DNA of 64,000 nt from Candidatus Mediterraneibacter pullistercoris (GTDB lineage: Bacteria > Bacillota > Clostridia > Lachnospirales > Lachnospiraceae), in the NCBI GenBank assembly GCA_019116885.1, contig DXAU01000017.1, positions 62,001 to 126,000 of the forward strand, in the 5' to 3' direction. The notes below the pieces were generated by a model. That model was given only the letters and a program-made list of their open reading frames with translations. It did not search any database and had not been told where the DNA came from. Shown one piece after another: positions 8,285 through 16,941 of the stretch. A program made the position numbers and the translations under genes. The stretch's first letter is position 1. Each line of letters begins with the position of its first letter.

Positions 8285-9136
8285 ATGCCATTAGTCACAA
8301 CAAATGAGATGCTGAAAAAAGCACAGGAAGGCCATTATGCAGTAGGCGCCTTCAATGTAGAGAATTTGGAGATGGTCATGGCAGTAATAAAAGCTGCCGA
8401 AGAGATGAAAGCTCCGGTCATCATGCAGACAACCCCTTCAACTGTCAGATACGCGGGACTGGATTATTATCTTGCCATGGTAAGGACAGCGGCAGAACGC
8501 GCAAGTGTTCCGGTCGCAATGCATCTGGACCACGGCAGCAGTTTTGAGCTGGCGATGCAGGCTCTGCGCACAGGCTATACTTCTATTATGGTCGACGGTT
8601 CCCACGAATCTTTCGAGGATAATATCGCTCTGACCCGACGTGTAGTCGACGCGTGCGCGCCGTCCGCTGTCAGTGTGGAGGCTGAGCTTGGCAAAGTAGG
8701 CGGCAAAGAGGATGATCTTGAAGCAGCAGATGATTCTCCGTTCACAGATCCGAAACAGGCTCAGGAGTTCGCAGAGCGCACTCAGGTAAACTCCCTTGCT
8801 ATCGCAATCGGAACTGCCCACGGATTCTACAAAGGCATCCCGAAACTTGATTTCGACCGTCTCAGTGAAATTCGCAAAGTCGTTTCTATTCCGCTTGTAC
8901 TCCACGGCGCCTCCGGCGTTCCGGACGATGCAGTAAGCAAATCTATCACACTGGGTATCTGCAAAGTAAATTTTGCAACTGAATTAAGAGCTGCTTTCAG
9001 CGATGGAGTTAAAGCATATCTCGCGGATAATCCGGATGCATATGATCCGAAGAAATACAATGCGGCAGGCATGGAACAGGTAACTGCACTCGTAAAGCAG
9101 AAGATCAGCGTATGCGGTTCCAAAGATAAAGCCTGA
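8285..9136 (+). CDS. kbaY: Class II aldolase, probably tagatose-1,6-bisphosphate aldolase catalytic subunit
   Basis: A 283-residue zinc-dependent class II aldolase that would split tagatose-1,6-bisphosphate into dihydroxyacetone phosphate and glyceraldehyde-3-phosphate. The catalytic Asp and a zinc-ligand His lie in AMHLDHGSS; further His ligands are in GTAHGFYKG and LVLHGASGVP; VEAELGKVGG is a family signature. By sequence alone a fructose-1,6-bisphosphate aldolase is possible, but the divergent kbaZ and the GalNAc genes favour tagatose. The ribosome binding site is weak (GAGG, 8 bp away). A strong bidirectional terminator follows. Confidence 0.88.
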   Translation: MPLVTTNEMLKKAQEGHYAVGAFNVENLEMVMAVIKAAEEMKAPVIMQTTPSTVRYAGLDYYLAMVRTAAERASVPVAMHLDHGSSFELAMQALRTGYTSIMVDGSHESFEDNIALTRRVVDACAPSAVSVEAELGKVGGKEDDLEAADDSPFTDPKQAQEFAERTQVNSLAIAIGTAHGFYKGIPKLDFDRLSEIRKVVSIPLVLHGASGVPDDAVSKSITLGICKVNFATELRAAFSDGVKAYLADNPDAYDPKKYNAAGMEQVTALVKQKISVCGSKDKA

Positions 9137-9164
9137 AAACGCTCTTTTGAACTTAGGGAAAAAG

Positions 9165-9215
9165 AAAAAAGGACCGCCTTTTCATGAGTTTTCTCGTGAA
9201 AAGGCGGTTCTTTTT
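9165..9215. terminator. Bidirectional terminator between kbaY and a membrane protein gene
   Basis: A long stem, ACCGCCTTTTCA.GAG with CTC.TGAAAAGGCGGT and a four-base loop, has an A-rich left flank and TTTTT on the right, so it can end transcripts from both convergent genes. Confidence 0.9.
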
Positions 9216-9220
9216 ATCTC

Positions 9221-9763
9221 CTATTTCTTCATCTTCGTCAGCGCGATGATGTGGAGTATTCCGAAATAGAATCCGACCAGTGCAAGACATCCGCTGAATA
9301 TGAGCAGCCCGGGCGAATACTTCTCTATGTACGCATTCAGTATGATGAGGACTGCGAACAAGAGATAGAGAAACGCGAGTACGATAACTCTGCCTCTTTC
9401 CTTGTTCTCTATGATATACTGGAGCGCCGATATGCGCCGCTCAAAATCCACATCCGTCACAGGTTCCAGCTTCTTCAGGAAGACTTTCCGGAACGCGAAT
9501 TCCGCCAGCGCCATCATGACTGCCCAGGCGATTACAGCCTGCAGCCATGTAAGGAAGGTCGCCCCGAACAGAATGGCCGCAAACAGAATTACAACAAACC
9601 TGTTCTTATAGAACACTGCTGAGTTCTCGCTGGCCTTATCGACCAGATATCCCCTCTTTGTCACGAGGTCATAATAAATGGTCCGTCCTCTCTTGTCTGT
9701 ATAAATATTCCTGCCTGAAAGGCGGATCTTCTCCACTGGTTTCTTTGATCTTTTCTTACCCAT
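9221..9763 (-). CDS. Membrane protein of unknown function
   Basis: A 180-residue protein I do not recognise. A basic N-terminus (KKRSKKPVEKIRL) with a stretch YTDKRGRTIYYD resembling a short beta-rich region is followed by about four hydrophobic helices in two pairs (residues about 52-90 and 120-175), separated by a charged stretch with DVDFERRISALQYII. It lies between kbaY and nagA but is convergent with the former. Nothing ties it to sugar metabolism beyond position. The start at 9763 has AAGATGAG upstream, a weak ribosome site. Confidence 0.7.
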   Translation of the reverse strand: MGKKRSKKPVEKIRLSGRNIYTDKRGRTIYYDLVTKRGYLVDKASENSAVFYKNRFVVILFAAILFGATFLTWLQAVIAWAVMMALAEFAFRKVFLKKLEPVTDVDFERRISALQYIIENKERGRVIVLAFLYLLFAVLIILNAYIEKYSPGLLIFSGCLALVGFYFGILHIIALTKMKK

Positions 9764-9842
9764 ATCTCATCTTTCCATATCTTTTATATTTTACCGTCTG
9801 AATTTCCCTCTGTTTTGGATCAAGAGCCGGCAATGCTCAGGA

Positions 9843-10991
9843 TCACTGTCTGCCGAGCATCGCCTCTCCTCTGCAGTATGTCTGGAGCACATTATAATCG
9901 CGGTCGAGTACTGCCAGATCTGCATCGAGTCCGACTTTGACAGCGCCTTTCCGGTCTTCTATGTGCAGGCATGCTGCCGGATTCTTCGTACAGGCATTGA
10001 TCGCCGTATCTACCGGAACAAGCGCCTCTTCGATCAGGATGCGAAGGCCCTCATTGATACGGAGCGTGGAACCTGCCAGACCTTTTGAAGACGTCAGATG
10101 CGCGCTTCCGTCCTCGTAGATCTCAATCTCATTTCCACCGAATATGAACTTCGATCCAGCCGGTGAACCTTTTGCCATAAGCGCATCGCTTACCATCATC
10201 CCGTAATGAGGTCCCTTTTCCTCAAAGAAATTATGAAGAGCGGCATAAGTCGAGTGATTTCCGTCGCAGATAATCTCACCATACATACTTTTGATGCGGT
10301 ACGCCGCTCCCACCAGACCGTTGGCCCTGTGATTAAAGGGAGTCATACCGTTGTATACATGAGTCATGGACCTTGCGCCGTGAGCAAACGCCTGCACCGC
10401 CTGCCTGCTGTTTGCCGCAGAGTGTCCGATGCTCACTACGACTCCGTGTTCCGCGCAGTACTTTGTCAGCGCAAAATCATCGTCCTGCTCTGTCGCCATT
10501 GTAATATAACGGATCAGCCCATCGGCTGCTTCCTGATATTTCTTGAACTGTTCTACTGACGGTTTTACAATATACTGTTCCGGCTGTGCGCCTTTATATT
10601 TCATGTCGAGGAACGGTCCCTCAAAATGCACGCCAAGGATCTCAGCGCCAGTATAGCCTTCCCGCACTACTTTTGCAACATTTTTAAGCGCATTTGTCAG
10701 CACCTCTTCGCTCTGTGTGATCGTAGTCGGAAGCAGCGCAGTCACACCCTCGCTCACGATATTTGCAACCCAGTTGCGAAGCCCTTCCTCTTCTGCATCA
10801 TTCGTATCAAAGCCATATGCTCCGTGGCAGTGCACATCGATAAACCCGGGCAGGATGCGTTCATTTCCATAATCTGTATCGACCGGTTTCTCTCCATAAT
10901 CATAGATATTAACAATCTTTCCGCCGTCTATCTCAATCTGCGCACCGATAAACTGGTCTGCGATCCAAACCTTTTTACTCTGAATAATCAT
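9843..10991 (-). CDS. nagA: N-acetylhexosamine-6-phosphate deacetylase (NagA/AgaA type)
   Basis: A 382-residue amidohydrolase that removes the acetyl group from GlcNAc-6-P or GalNAc-6-P. Metal-binding FIDVHCHGAYGFD is near residue 57, HFEGPFLD near 125, SIGHSAAN near 190, THVYNGMTPFNHR near 215, and the catalytic Asp is in MMVSDALMA. Sequence alone does not separate NagA from AgaA; the neighbouring AgaS, KbaYZ and PTS genes suggest the substrate is GalNAc-6-P. It is divergent from the AraC-family gene with 93 bp between. AGGAGGAG precedes the ATG. Confidence 0.93.
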   Translation of the reverse strand: MIIQSKKVWIADQFIGAQIEIDGGKIVNIYDYGEKPVDTDYGNERILPGFIDVHCHGAYGFDTNDAEEEGLRNWVANIVSEGVTALLPTTITQSEEVLTNALKNVAKVVREGYTGAEILGVHFEGPFLDMKYKGAQPEQYIVKPSVEQFKKYQEAADGLIRYITMATEQDDDFALTKYCAEHGVVVSIGHSAANSRQAVQAFAHGARSMTHVYNGMTPFNHRANGLVGAAYRIKSMYGEIICDGNHSTYAALHNFFEEKGPHYGMMVSDALMAKGSPAGSKFIFGGNEIEIYEDGSAHLTSSKGLAGSTLRINEGLRILIEEALVPVDTAINACTKNPAACLHIEDRKGAVKVGLDADLAVLDRDYNVLQTYCRGEAMLGRQ

Positions 10992-11004
10992 AACAGACTC
11001 CTCC

Positions 11005-11047
11005 TTGATTCTTGAAATTTTTTATTATATAATTTAAAAAGTGTAAA
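11005..11047. promoter_or_regulatory. Overlapping divergent promoters of nagA and the AraC-family gene
   Basis: On the plus strand TTGATT (11005-11010) and TATAAT (11028-11033), 17 bp apart, form a promoter for the regulator. On the minus strand TATAAT (11029-11024) serves nagA. A minus-strand TTTACACTTTTTA (11047-11035) matches 12 of the first 13 bases of the 17-mer at the PTS promoter, a weaker third copy of the proposed operator. Overlap of the two promoters would couple their activity. Confidence 0.55.
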
Positions 11048-11084
11048 TATAAAACACATCCTGTTATGGAAAGGGGAAGAAATC

Positions 11085-12260
11085 ATGACGGTTAAGACAA
11101 TTGATAACAGCTTTGAACCTTACGGTACATTCTACGACGAACCGCTCGAAATGTCAAAACATGATCTTACCAGCCATGAGATCACTTCAACATCAAAAAA
11201 ACTGGATCACCTATTTGTTCTCCCCTGTGAATCATACATTGAATGTCCGCAGGGTACGGCAAGGATTCTCATCAGCGATGCGCCTGACGGCGGCGAACTG
11301 AAGACGTTTCCCGTAAGACATCATATAAAACTTTTCCCCGGCATACACTTCAATATTATCCCTCTCTCCGTCCCTTTGACATGGAACCTGATCACGCCCG
11401 GAAAGGAAGCTCAGATACTGCCTCTGTCCACGCCTTATACGTATCAGCCTGTGTCCGTTCCATTTCATGTCCGCAGGATCATCGACTGCTGGTTCACTCG
11501 CCAGGAGAAGCCGTACAATATTGTAAAAGCAGCGAGCCGCTCCTATGAACTGCTCTATGTGTACGAAGGCTCCATGAATATCAGGCTGTCTACAGGCAGT
11601 TATGCTATGCAGGCACATGATCTCATCATATACCGGGCAGACACCGCTTCGATCAGCATCGAATCATCCTGCTCCTACCTGACGGTAATATTTGACGTAA
11701 ATCACAGAAAGACCCTGCATATTCTGAACCATATATTCCACTGCACAAGCGAGATGCAGCAGGTTCTGTGGAAACTTCTCATAGAGAGCTTTGAACACTC
11801 TTACTATACAGGAACCCTCATCATATGTTATCTGCAGGAAGCACTTCTTTTACTCCTGCAGTTTTATGAAACGATCAGTCACAAGACACTGCTCTCAGAC
11901 AGCAAATCCTCACAGAACGATCTGCTCTCCGAGATACTGACATACATGAATACCCGGATTGCGGAACCGATCACTATCGAAGAGATCTGCCATGAGTTCT
12001 TCATATCCCGCTCTTCTCTCCAGGCGCTGTTCAAAACTCATCTGAACACATCGCCTAAAAACTATCTTCTGAACATCAAACTCCAGAAGAGCAAAGAACT
12101 GATACGGGAAAACCAGTACACGATCAGCGAGATTGCCTATATGCTCGGCTTTAGTTCCATTCACTATTTCTCACGTCTCTTTAAGAAATATTTCAACACG
12201 ACGCCGAGCTCTTATGTGAAAAAGATATCGGATAATCAGAATATTGCCAAGAATAAATGA
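11085..12260 (+). CDS. AraC-family transcriptional regulator, likely of the GalNAc locus
   Basis: A 391-residue regulator. The C-terminal about 100 residues are the double helix-turn-helix: ITIEEICHEFFISRSSLQALFKTHLNTSP and then YTISEIAYMLGFSSIHYFSRLFKKYFNTTPSSY, the AraC signature. Residues about 140-215 look like a cupin-type sensing domain (SYELLYVYEGSMNIRLSTGSYAMQ). The first 130 residues are another beta-rich region. It lies inside the sugar locus, divergent from nagA, and probably activates these genes when GalNAc or its phosphate is present. DeoR-type AgaR is the usual regulator of such loci, so an AraC protein here is notable. The ribosome site is AAAGGGG. Confidence 0.9.
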   Translation: MTVKTIDNSFEPYGTFYDEPLEMSKHDLTSHEITSTSKKLDHLFVLPCESYIECPQGTARILISDAPDGGELKTFPVRHHIKLFPGIHFNIIPLSVPLTWNLITPGKEAQILPLSTPYTYQPVSVPFHVRRIIDCWFTRQEKPYNIVKAASRSYELLYVYEGSMNIRLSTGSYAMQAHDLIIYRADTASISIESSCSYLTVIFDVNHRKTLHILNHIFHCTSEMQQVLWKLLIESFEHSYYTGTLIICYLQEALLLLLQFYETISHKTLLSDSKSSQNDLLSEILTYMNTRIAEPITIEEICHEFFISRSSLQALFKTHLNTSPKNYLLNIKLQKSKELIRENQYTISEIAYMLGFSSIHYFSRLFKKYFNTTPSSYVKKISDNQNIAKNK

Positions 12261-12276
12261 CCGTCTGGCCTGATAT

Positions 12277-12558
12277 CTAGTCTGTTACGATATTCTGAAT
12301 ACTGTACCGGGAGATCTGGATCACTGTGTTCCTGTTAATCTCCACATCGATGACATCATTTTTGACCTTTACGATCTTGCCGTAAATACCACCGCTGAAC
12401 ATGATCCTGGCGCCCACCTGAATTCCTTCCTGGAGTTCTCTCATTGCCTCACGATTCTTTTTCATGTTTCTGGAAGAAATAAAGATCAGCACGATAGCGC
12501 AGATTCCGATCAGAACGCCCACTGTCACGCACGTCCAGATTATGATTTCTAAATTCAT
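12277..12558 (-). CDS. YajC-like small membrane protein linked to the PTS
   Basis: A 93-residue protein with one N-terminal membrane helix (IIIWTCVTVGVLIGICAIVLIF) and a short basic segment, then the YajC-type beta domain: EGIQVGARIMFSGGIYGKIVKV...VIDVEINRNTVIQISRYSIQNIV. YajC proper is an accessory of Sec/YidC. The start at 12558 follows TCCTCC (AGGAGGA on the coding strand); an earlier in-frame Met has no ribosome site. It is 70 bp after agaS on the same strand. Similar genes occur beside mannose-family PTS operons (e.g. in streptococci), so it may serve this transporter rather than general secretion. Confidence 0.8.
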   Translation of the reverse strand: MNLEIIIWTCVTVGVLIGICAIVLIFISSRNMKKNREAMRELQEGIQVGARIMFSGGIYGKIVKVKNDVIDVEINRNTVIQISRYSIQNIVTD

Positions 12559-12628
12559 AGTATATTTGTCCTCCTTATCAGAACATGGCTTGCCGCAGGG
12601 CAAACCATGTTCTTCTTTTCCATAGTTC

Positions 12629-13810
12629 TTACTTTCTCGTATACGGATACAGAGTCACACCTTTTACGACTCTGTTTACTTCGCCTGTCGGACACGGATT
12701 ATCCGGAGTAATGGACAAGGAAAGCGACTTCAGAACTGCCAGTGTCTGGGCAAACAGAATATAATCCAGACCGAGCAGCACATTCTCATGCGCTTCCCCA
12801 AGGCCATATTCAACGGAATAATCTGTCAGAGACGCTACTGCATCGTCCTGACCTCTCATCACCGCCACGATCTTATTGCCTTTGCGCTGTCCGCTCATTT
12901 CCCTGATCAGATCAACCTCATACTGTCTCGTATACGGATCATCACTGAGATAGACGACCGTAAGCGTCGTGTCATCGACAATAGACTTTGGCCCGTGGCG
13001 GAAGCCCATCGGAGTATCGTACATTGTTACAACTTTACCCGCAGTCAGTTCCAGCATCTTAAGCGCTGACTCCTGAGCAGTTCCTTTCAGAGTATTGCTC
13101 CCCAAATAGACGATGCGCTGGAAATCATATTCGCCTACGATCTTCTGAGCAATCTCATATCTGTTATCAAGAAAATCCTGACCTGACGCTGTGATCTTTT
13201 TTACCTCGTCAAGCACCTTGTCCAGCTCTCCAAGATGGAAACACAGATAAGCTGCAAGATACATGTTAGAATAGCTGGATGTCATAGCAAAACTCTGATC
13301 ATGTGTCTCATCTGTCAGGTTGATGGCATAACAGTTTTCAGTAGTGTCCGCCCGTTTGGACAGCGCCCCGTTCTTATTGCATGTAACAAACAGATGATAA
13401 ATATTGTCACACACGCTCTCTGCCGCGTCGATCGCTCCCACAGATTCCGGTGAATTTCCGGAACGTCCAAAGCTGATAAGAAGCGTCGGTTTTGTGCGGG
13501 ACAGGTACGCCTCAGGAGTAGCCACAATATCTGTTGTTCCGTATGATTTTGCTTTATGGTCTAAAAGTCCTGCAAGATGGGGAAACAGTGCGTTTCCCAC
13601 AAACTCGCTGGTTCCTGCTCCTGTCAGAATCACATCGTAATCATCGCATGTGATCACCTGATCGATGAACTTCTGGATCTCTTCTTTGTGCTCAGCAATC
13701 TGTCTGCATGTCTTCTCCCATGTAGCAGGCTGCTGATAGATTTCCGTCAATGTAAACGTTGACGAAGTCTCTTTCATCTTTTCCTGTGTAATGCCAAAAA
13801 TCTCACTCAT
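12629..13810 (-). CDS. agaS: Galactosamine-6-phosphate deaminase/isomerase (AgaS, SIS domain)
   Basis: A 393-residue protein with two SIS sugar-isomerase domains, close to AgaS in length and motifs. It would convert galactosamine-6-phosphate into tagatose-6-phosphate and ammonia. Seen are VILTGAGTSEFVGNAL (about 60), LLISFGRSGNSPES (about 110), GSNTLKGTAQESALKMLELT (about 237), YDTPMGFRHGPKSIVDD (about 265) and a C-terminal TPDNPCPTGEVNRVVKGV block that is typical of AgaS. The ATG follows AAAGGGG. It lies 87 bp after the PTS IIA gene and is part of the PTS operon. Confidence 0.93.
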   Translation of the reverse strand: MSEIFGITQEKMKETSSTFTLTEIYQQPATWEKTCRQIAEHKEEIQKFIDQVITCDDYDVILTGAGTSEFVGNALFPHLAGLLDHKAKSYGTTDIVATPEAYLSRTKPTLLISFGRSGNSPESVGAIDAAESVCDNIYHLFVTCNKNGALSKRADTTENCYAINLTDETHDQSFAMTSSYSNMYLAAYLCFHLGELDKVLDEVKKITASGQDFLDNRYEIAQKIVGEYDFQRIVYLGSNTLKGTAQESALKMLELTAGKVVTMYDTPMGFRHGPKSIVDDTTLTVVYLSDDPYTRQYEVDLIREMSGQRKGNKIVAVMRGQDDAVASLTDYSVEYGLGEAHENVLLGLDYILFAQTLAVLKSLSLSITPDNPCPTGEVNRVVKGVTLYPYTRK

Positions 13811-13897
13811 TTTTCTACCCCTTTCTTCCCTGTCATGTCACAGACAGGGCTCCGCTTCCGGCCCGGTGTCCGGACCTCTATGATATGCAGATGTCTG

Positions 13898-14326
13898 TCA
13901 GATTCCGTCATCAGACTCTTCCTGTACCACCTGCTTGAATTCGTATTTTGTCACCTGTTCTTTTCCTGTCTCAAGGACTGAATCTACCAGCCCGTCCAGG
14001 TCGTCCATAAACTTGCGGGACATGACAATCTCAACGAGCATCGGAAGATTTGTCCCTGCAACGATTCTTATATTCTCTTTTCCATGCCCAAGCTGAGCCG
14101 ATACATTGAATGGAGTTCCGCCCATAAGATCTGTAAAGATAATGATTCCCTCACAGTCTTTCAGTTCATCAAGAGCTTTCGAGATCTCCCGCGTAAGATC
14201 CTCTGTGCTGTATGTCGGCAGGAAATCCACACTGCGGTACGCCTCCTGCTCTCCTGCGATCAGGTTCACGGAACTTGTGATACCTGAACCAAAATTTGCA
14301 TGTCCTGTAACTATTAAACCAATCAT
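13898..14326 (-). CDS. agaF: PTS EIIA, mannose/GalNAc family
   Basis: A 142-residue cytosolic EIIA of the mannose (EII-Man) family. The phospho-accepting His is residue 9 in LIVTGHANFGSG, and IIIFTDLMGGTPFNVSA is the family's second signature. It receives phosphate from HPr and passes it to IIB. ACAGGAGAGG precedes the ATG. It stands between the unknown protein gene (14384) and agaS, so the PTS parts are in the order IIB-IIC-IID-unknown-IIA. Confidence 0.93.
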   Translation of the reverse strand: MIGLIVTGHANFGSGITSSVNLIAGEQEAYRSVDFLPTYSTEDLTREISKALDELKDCEGIIIFTDLMGGTPFNVSAQLGHGKENIRIVAGTNLPMLVEIVMSRKFMDDLDGLVDSVLETGKEQVTKYEFKQVVQEESDDGI

Positions 14327-14383
14327 GATACCTCTCCTGTTCTTCGTTTAACGCCTGCATGTGCAGAGCATGTTTTCTCATAT

Positions 14384-15034
14384 TCACACATCTGCTTCGT
14401 TCAGATATTTTTCGACAACAGGCATATAAACTGCCTTTGGATGAAAACAGGATTTTGCACTCTGCATATATGTAAGTGCGTTCGTCTCATCCCCCAGATA
14501 GGAATACTGTTTTGCAACCATATACAGTATTACGCCCAGCGCAAAGCCATAATATTTTTTAGAATTAATATCTTCGATCATGTCGTCAATCAGATCGCTT
14601 CTTCCATCGAGCATCACCGCATAAGACTCTTCATTGTAACGGATAAATTTTTCATCGCCTGTCTTTCGGATCTCCTCAAGTATCCAGTCTGCGTATTTCC
14701 TGTTCTTTTTGATAAGGAACGTATGGAAATAAGTCTCCAGAAAGCTCTTCTTGTCCGCCGGATCTGCATACTCGGTATCAAGCATATGGCGCAGCATCTT
14801 CTCAAACTTATCCTCTTCGCGTGTGATATAGTATACCCTCAATTTATAAAGATCACACACATATGCACCCAGAAGTCTGCGGGACATCTTCATGTCCGCC
14901 ACTTTTTCCACTATGTCACTGTCCTTCTTGCGAAGCCCTTCATTCATACTGCGAAGCTGGAGATTCTTCATCCCTTGAAAAATAAGATATCCCGCTGCAG
15001 CAATCACTGCAATAAAAATCGTTATCGTACTCAA
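14384..15034 (-). CDS. Unknown membrane-anchored helical protein inside the PTS operon
   Basis: I do not recognise this protein. With a TTG start at 15034 (AGGTGG four bases upstream) it has 216 residues: an N-terminal membrane helix (TITIFIAVIAAAGYLIFQG) and then an alpha-helical soluble part whose end (ALGVILYMVAKQYSYLGDETNALTYMQSAKSCF) looks like tetratricopeptide-type repeats. A longer reading from an ATG at 15094 would place the first 20 codons inside a strong hairpin and lacks a ribosome site, so I reject it. It is co-transcribed with the PTS genes. A scaffold or regulatory role near the transporter is only a guess. Confidence 0.6.
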   Translation of the reverse strand: MSTITIFIAVIAAAGYLIFQGMKNLQLRSMNEGLRKKDSDIVEKVADMKMSRRLLGAYVCDLYKLRVYYITREEDKFEKMLRHMLDTEYADPADKKSFLETYFHTFLIKKNRKYADWILEEIRKTGDEKFIRYNEESYAVMLDGRSDLIDDMIEDINSKKYYGFALGVILYMVAKQYSYLGDETNALTYMQSAKSCFHPKAVYMPVVEKYLNEADV

Positions 15035-15061
15035 ACAGCCACCTGATTTCTTTCTGTAATA

Positions 15062-15097
15062 ATATGAGGGGGGGATAAATATCCCTCCCCTCATTCA
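15062..15097 (-). other. Intercistronic hairpin between PTS IID and the unknown gene
   Basis: On the minus strand ATGAGGGG.GGGAT pairs with ATCCCCCCCTCAT (one bulged base, loop of about three). No T-run follows (ATTATTACAG), so it looks like an mRNA stabilising or partial termination element that would let the IIB-IIC-IID message exceed the distal genes. Confidence 0.6.
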
Positions 15098-15144
15098 TCC
15101 CGGCAGCGTCTCAGCGCCGGGCATGCAATTCAATCGATATGCCG

Positions 15145-16065
15145 CTATTCGGCAGCTTCTTCAGGCTCCGGATACTCATACCACTCTACCAGAGGAGTAT
15201 ATCCGCCCGGAAGTGTATTTCCGTCTGCATCCATTGCCTGTGAGTTACCCGTCCAGATACCGAACGCACATCCTACGATACCTACTACAAGGATAAGGAT
15301 GATACATTTTACCGGAGTCCAGCCCTTCTTAATAAGAGCATAGATACCAAGTGTGATCAGCAGCGGGATCAGTTTCGGCAGCACGCCATCCAGAAGTGAC
15401 TGGATATTAATCTGTGTATCGCCTACGATCATACGTACTGTTGTAGCGCCATAGTTAGCGATAAGACCGCCGACTACGAAGATACCCAGAATACTTGCCG
15501 CACGTGTAAACTCTTTTGCATTAGATGTCAGCAGAGTAACAGCTTTTGTTCCAAGTCCGTAAGACCAGTACATAAGTCCGAAACGAACGATGAACTGAAC
15601 TACGTTGAAGATGATCAGGAACAGGATCGCACCGATGATCTGGCCTTCCATAGCCATATTAGCGGTAAGACCTGCTGTGATCGGAACAAGTGTCAGCCAG
15701 AACAGAGCGTCACCGATACCTCCGAGAGGACCAGCCGCAGAAATACGTACGGAACGGATCGTCTTCGTATCAGCCTTGTTCTGCTCCAGGGAGAGAACGA
15801 TACCCATTACAAATGTTACAAGGAACGGGTGTGTGTTCAGGAAGTCAAGGTTGTGGACCATAGAAGCCTTGAGGTCTTCTTTGTTCGTATGTATTTTCTG
15901 AAGACCCGGAAGCATTGACCAGAGCCATCCACAAGCCTGCATTCTCTCATAGTTGAAGGATGCCTGTAAGAAACAGGACAGCCATACCATTTTATTAAGC
16001 GTCTTATTATCCAGCCTTGGTGCCGGAGTCAGGTCCTGATATTTATCTGGAATATTATATGCCAT
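15145..16065 (-). CDS. agaE: PTS EIID, mannose/GalNAc family
   Basis: A 306-residue membrane subunit of the EII-Man family, which forms the sugar channel with IIC. Typical segments are the N-terminal MVWLSCFLQASFNYERMQACGW (shown in part), PFLVTFVMGIVLSLEQ, IRSVRISAAGPLGGIGDALFWLTLVPI and a hydrophobic C-terminal half. The ATG at 16065 has AGGAGG eight bases upstream; a GTG nine bases earlier overlaps that site and is less likely. The gene overlaps the end of IIC by 11 bp, so the two are translationally coupled. Confidence 0.93.
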   Translation of the reverse strand: MAYNIPDKYQDLTPAPRLDNKTLNKMVWLSCFLQASFNYERMQACGWLWSMLPGLQKIHTNKEDLKASMVHNLDFLNTHPFLVTFVMGIVLSLEQNKADTKTIRSVRISAAGPLGGIGDALFWLTLVPITAGLTANMAMEGQIIGAILFLIIFNVVQFIVRFGLMYWSYGLGTKAVTLLTSNAKEFTRAASILGIFVVGGLIANYGATTVRMIVGDTQINIQSLLDGVLPKLIPLLITLGIYALIKKGWTPVKCIILILVVGIVGCAFGIWTGNSQAMDADGNTLPGGYTPLVEWYEYPEPEEAAE

Positions 16066-16885
16066 CCTCGTCACCTCCTACAAAGCCGGCGCCTGCGCCT
16101 GCATTCTGTTTGATCTTCGTCTGTGTTGTGAAATCATAGATTGCAATAGCAGCACCTACAAATGCACAGAGAATCAGAGTTGCTCCTGATGTCGTTGCGT
16201 TCGCGCTGCACAGAAGTGCCATAACGAAACCTGCGAGCAGGAATCCCCACATTTCGCCGGACATCATAACTTTCATAAGGATAGCAAATCCTACGAACTT
16301 CATAGCTCCGCCTGCTGCGTCCAGACCAGCCATTACCCATGAGAACTTGTAAGAGAAGTTCTGAAGCGTCTCACCAAGCGCTGAGCCGCCGTACAGACCT
16401 GCAACTGCCAGAATACCAAACAGGCATCCCAGAACTCCCATCTCCAGGAAGTTGATATTACGGATACCTTTAACGTCTGCATTCTCAGCGCACTTGTCAG
16501 CTTTTGCCATCATACCTGACATAAATGTGAATGTCAGAGTAACTGCATACTGTCCGAATACTGCAAACGGAATAGCGAGACCAAGCGCTGCTCCAACGCC
16601 TTCTGCTGTTGCCTCCATATCAAGTGACACCGCGAAGATTGTCGCCATAATACCTCCGAGGATAGCGTTCGGCGGCTGAGCTCCACCAATCGGCATACTT
16701 CCGATCTGGATAAGCTGATAAGCACCACCAACTACGATACCAAGCTCAAAGTTACCAAGGATAGCGCCAATAATCGGGCAGGTAACGATAGGCTGGTACA
16801 GAGACTCTAAAAAGCTGAACTGGTCGATTCCCATGATAAATGCAACTACAAAGACCAGAATTGCCTGAATAATTGAAATCTCCAT
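16055..16885 (-). CDS. agaW: PTS EIIC, mannose/GalNAc family
   Basis: A 276-residue multi-helix membrane protein, the IIC subunit of an EII-Man type PTS. It begins MEISIIQAILVFVVAFIMGI and contains the family's GGAYQLIQIGSMPIGGAQPPNA region near residue 50, which contributes to the sugar site. The hydrophobic helices run to about residue 245, and the tail GAGAGFVGGDEDGI overlaps the IID start. AAAGGAGTAG precedes the ATG. It is 56 bp downstream of IIB. The set is expected to import GalNAc or galactosamine, judged from neighbours. Confidence 0.93.
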   Translation of the reverse strand: MEISIIQAILVFVVAFIMGIDQFSFLESLYQPIVTCPIIGAILGNFELGIVVGGAYQLIQIGSMPIGGAQPPNAILGGIMATIFAVSLDMEATAEGVGAALGLAIPFAVFGQYAVTLTFTFMSGMMAKADKCAENADVKGIRNINFLEMGVLGCLFGILAVAGLYGGSALGETLQNFSYKFSWVMAGLDAAGGAMKFVGFAILMKVMMSGEMWGFLLAGFVMALLCSANATTSGATLILCAFVGAAIAIYDFTTQTKIKQNAGAGAGFVGGDEDGI

Positions 16886-16941
16886 GTCTACTCCTTTCCT
16901 GATTAACTAATAAAACTCTTTAGCTAATAAAACTTTTTTGA

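Noticed and set aside
8285..9136. Housekeeping fructose-bisphosphate aldolase
   Set aside because: Possible by sequence, but divergent kbaZ and the GalNAc genes favour tagatose-bisphosphate; left as an alternative.
15035..15094. Extension of the unknown PTS-operon protein to ATG 15094
   Set aside because: The extra 20 codons are the arms of a hairpin and no ribosome site precedes them; TTG 15034 fits better.
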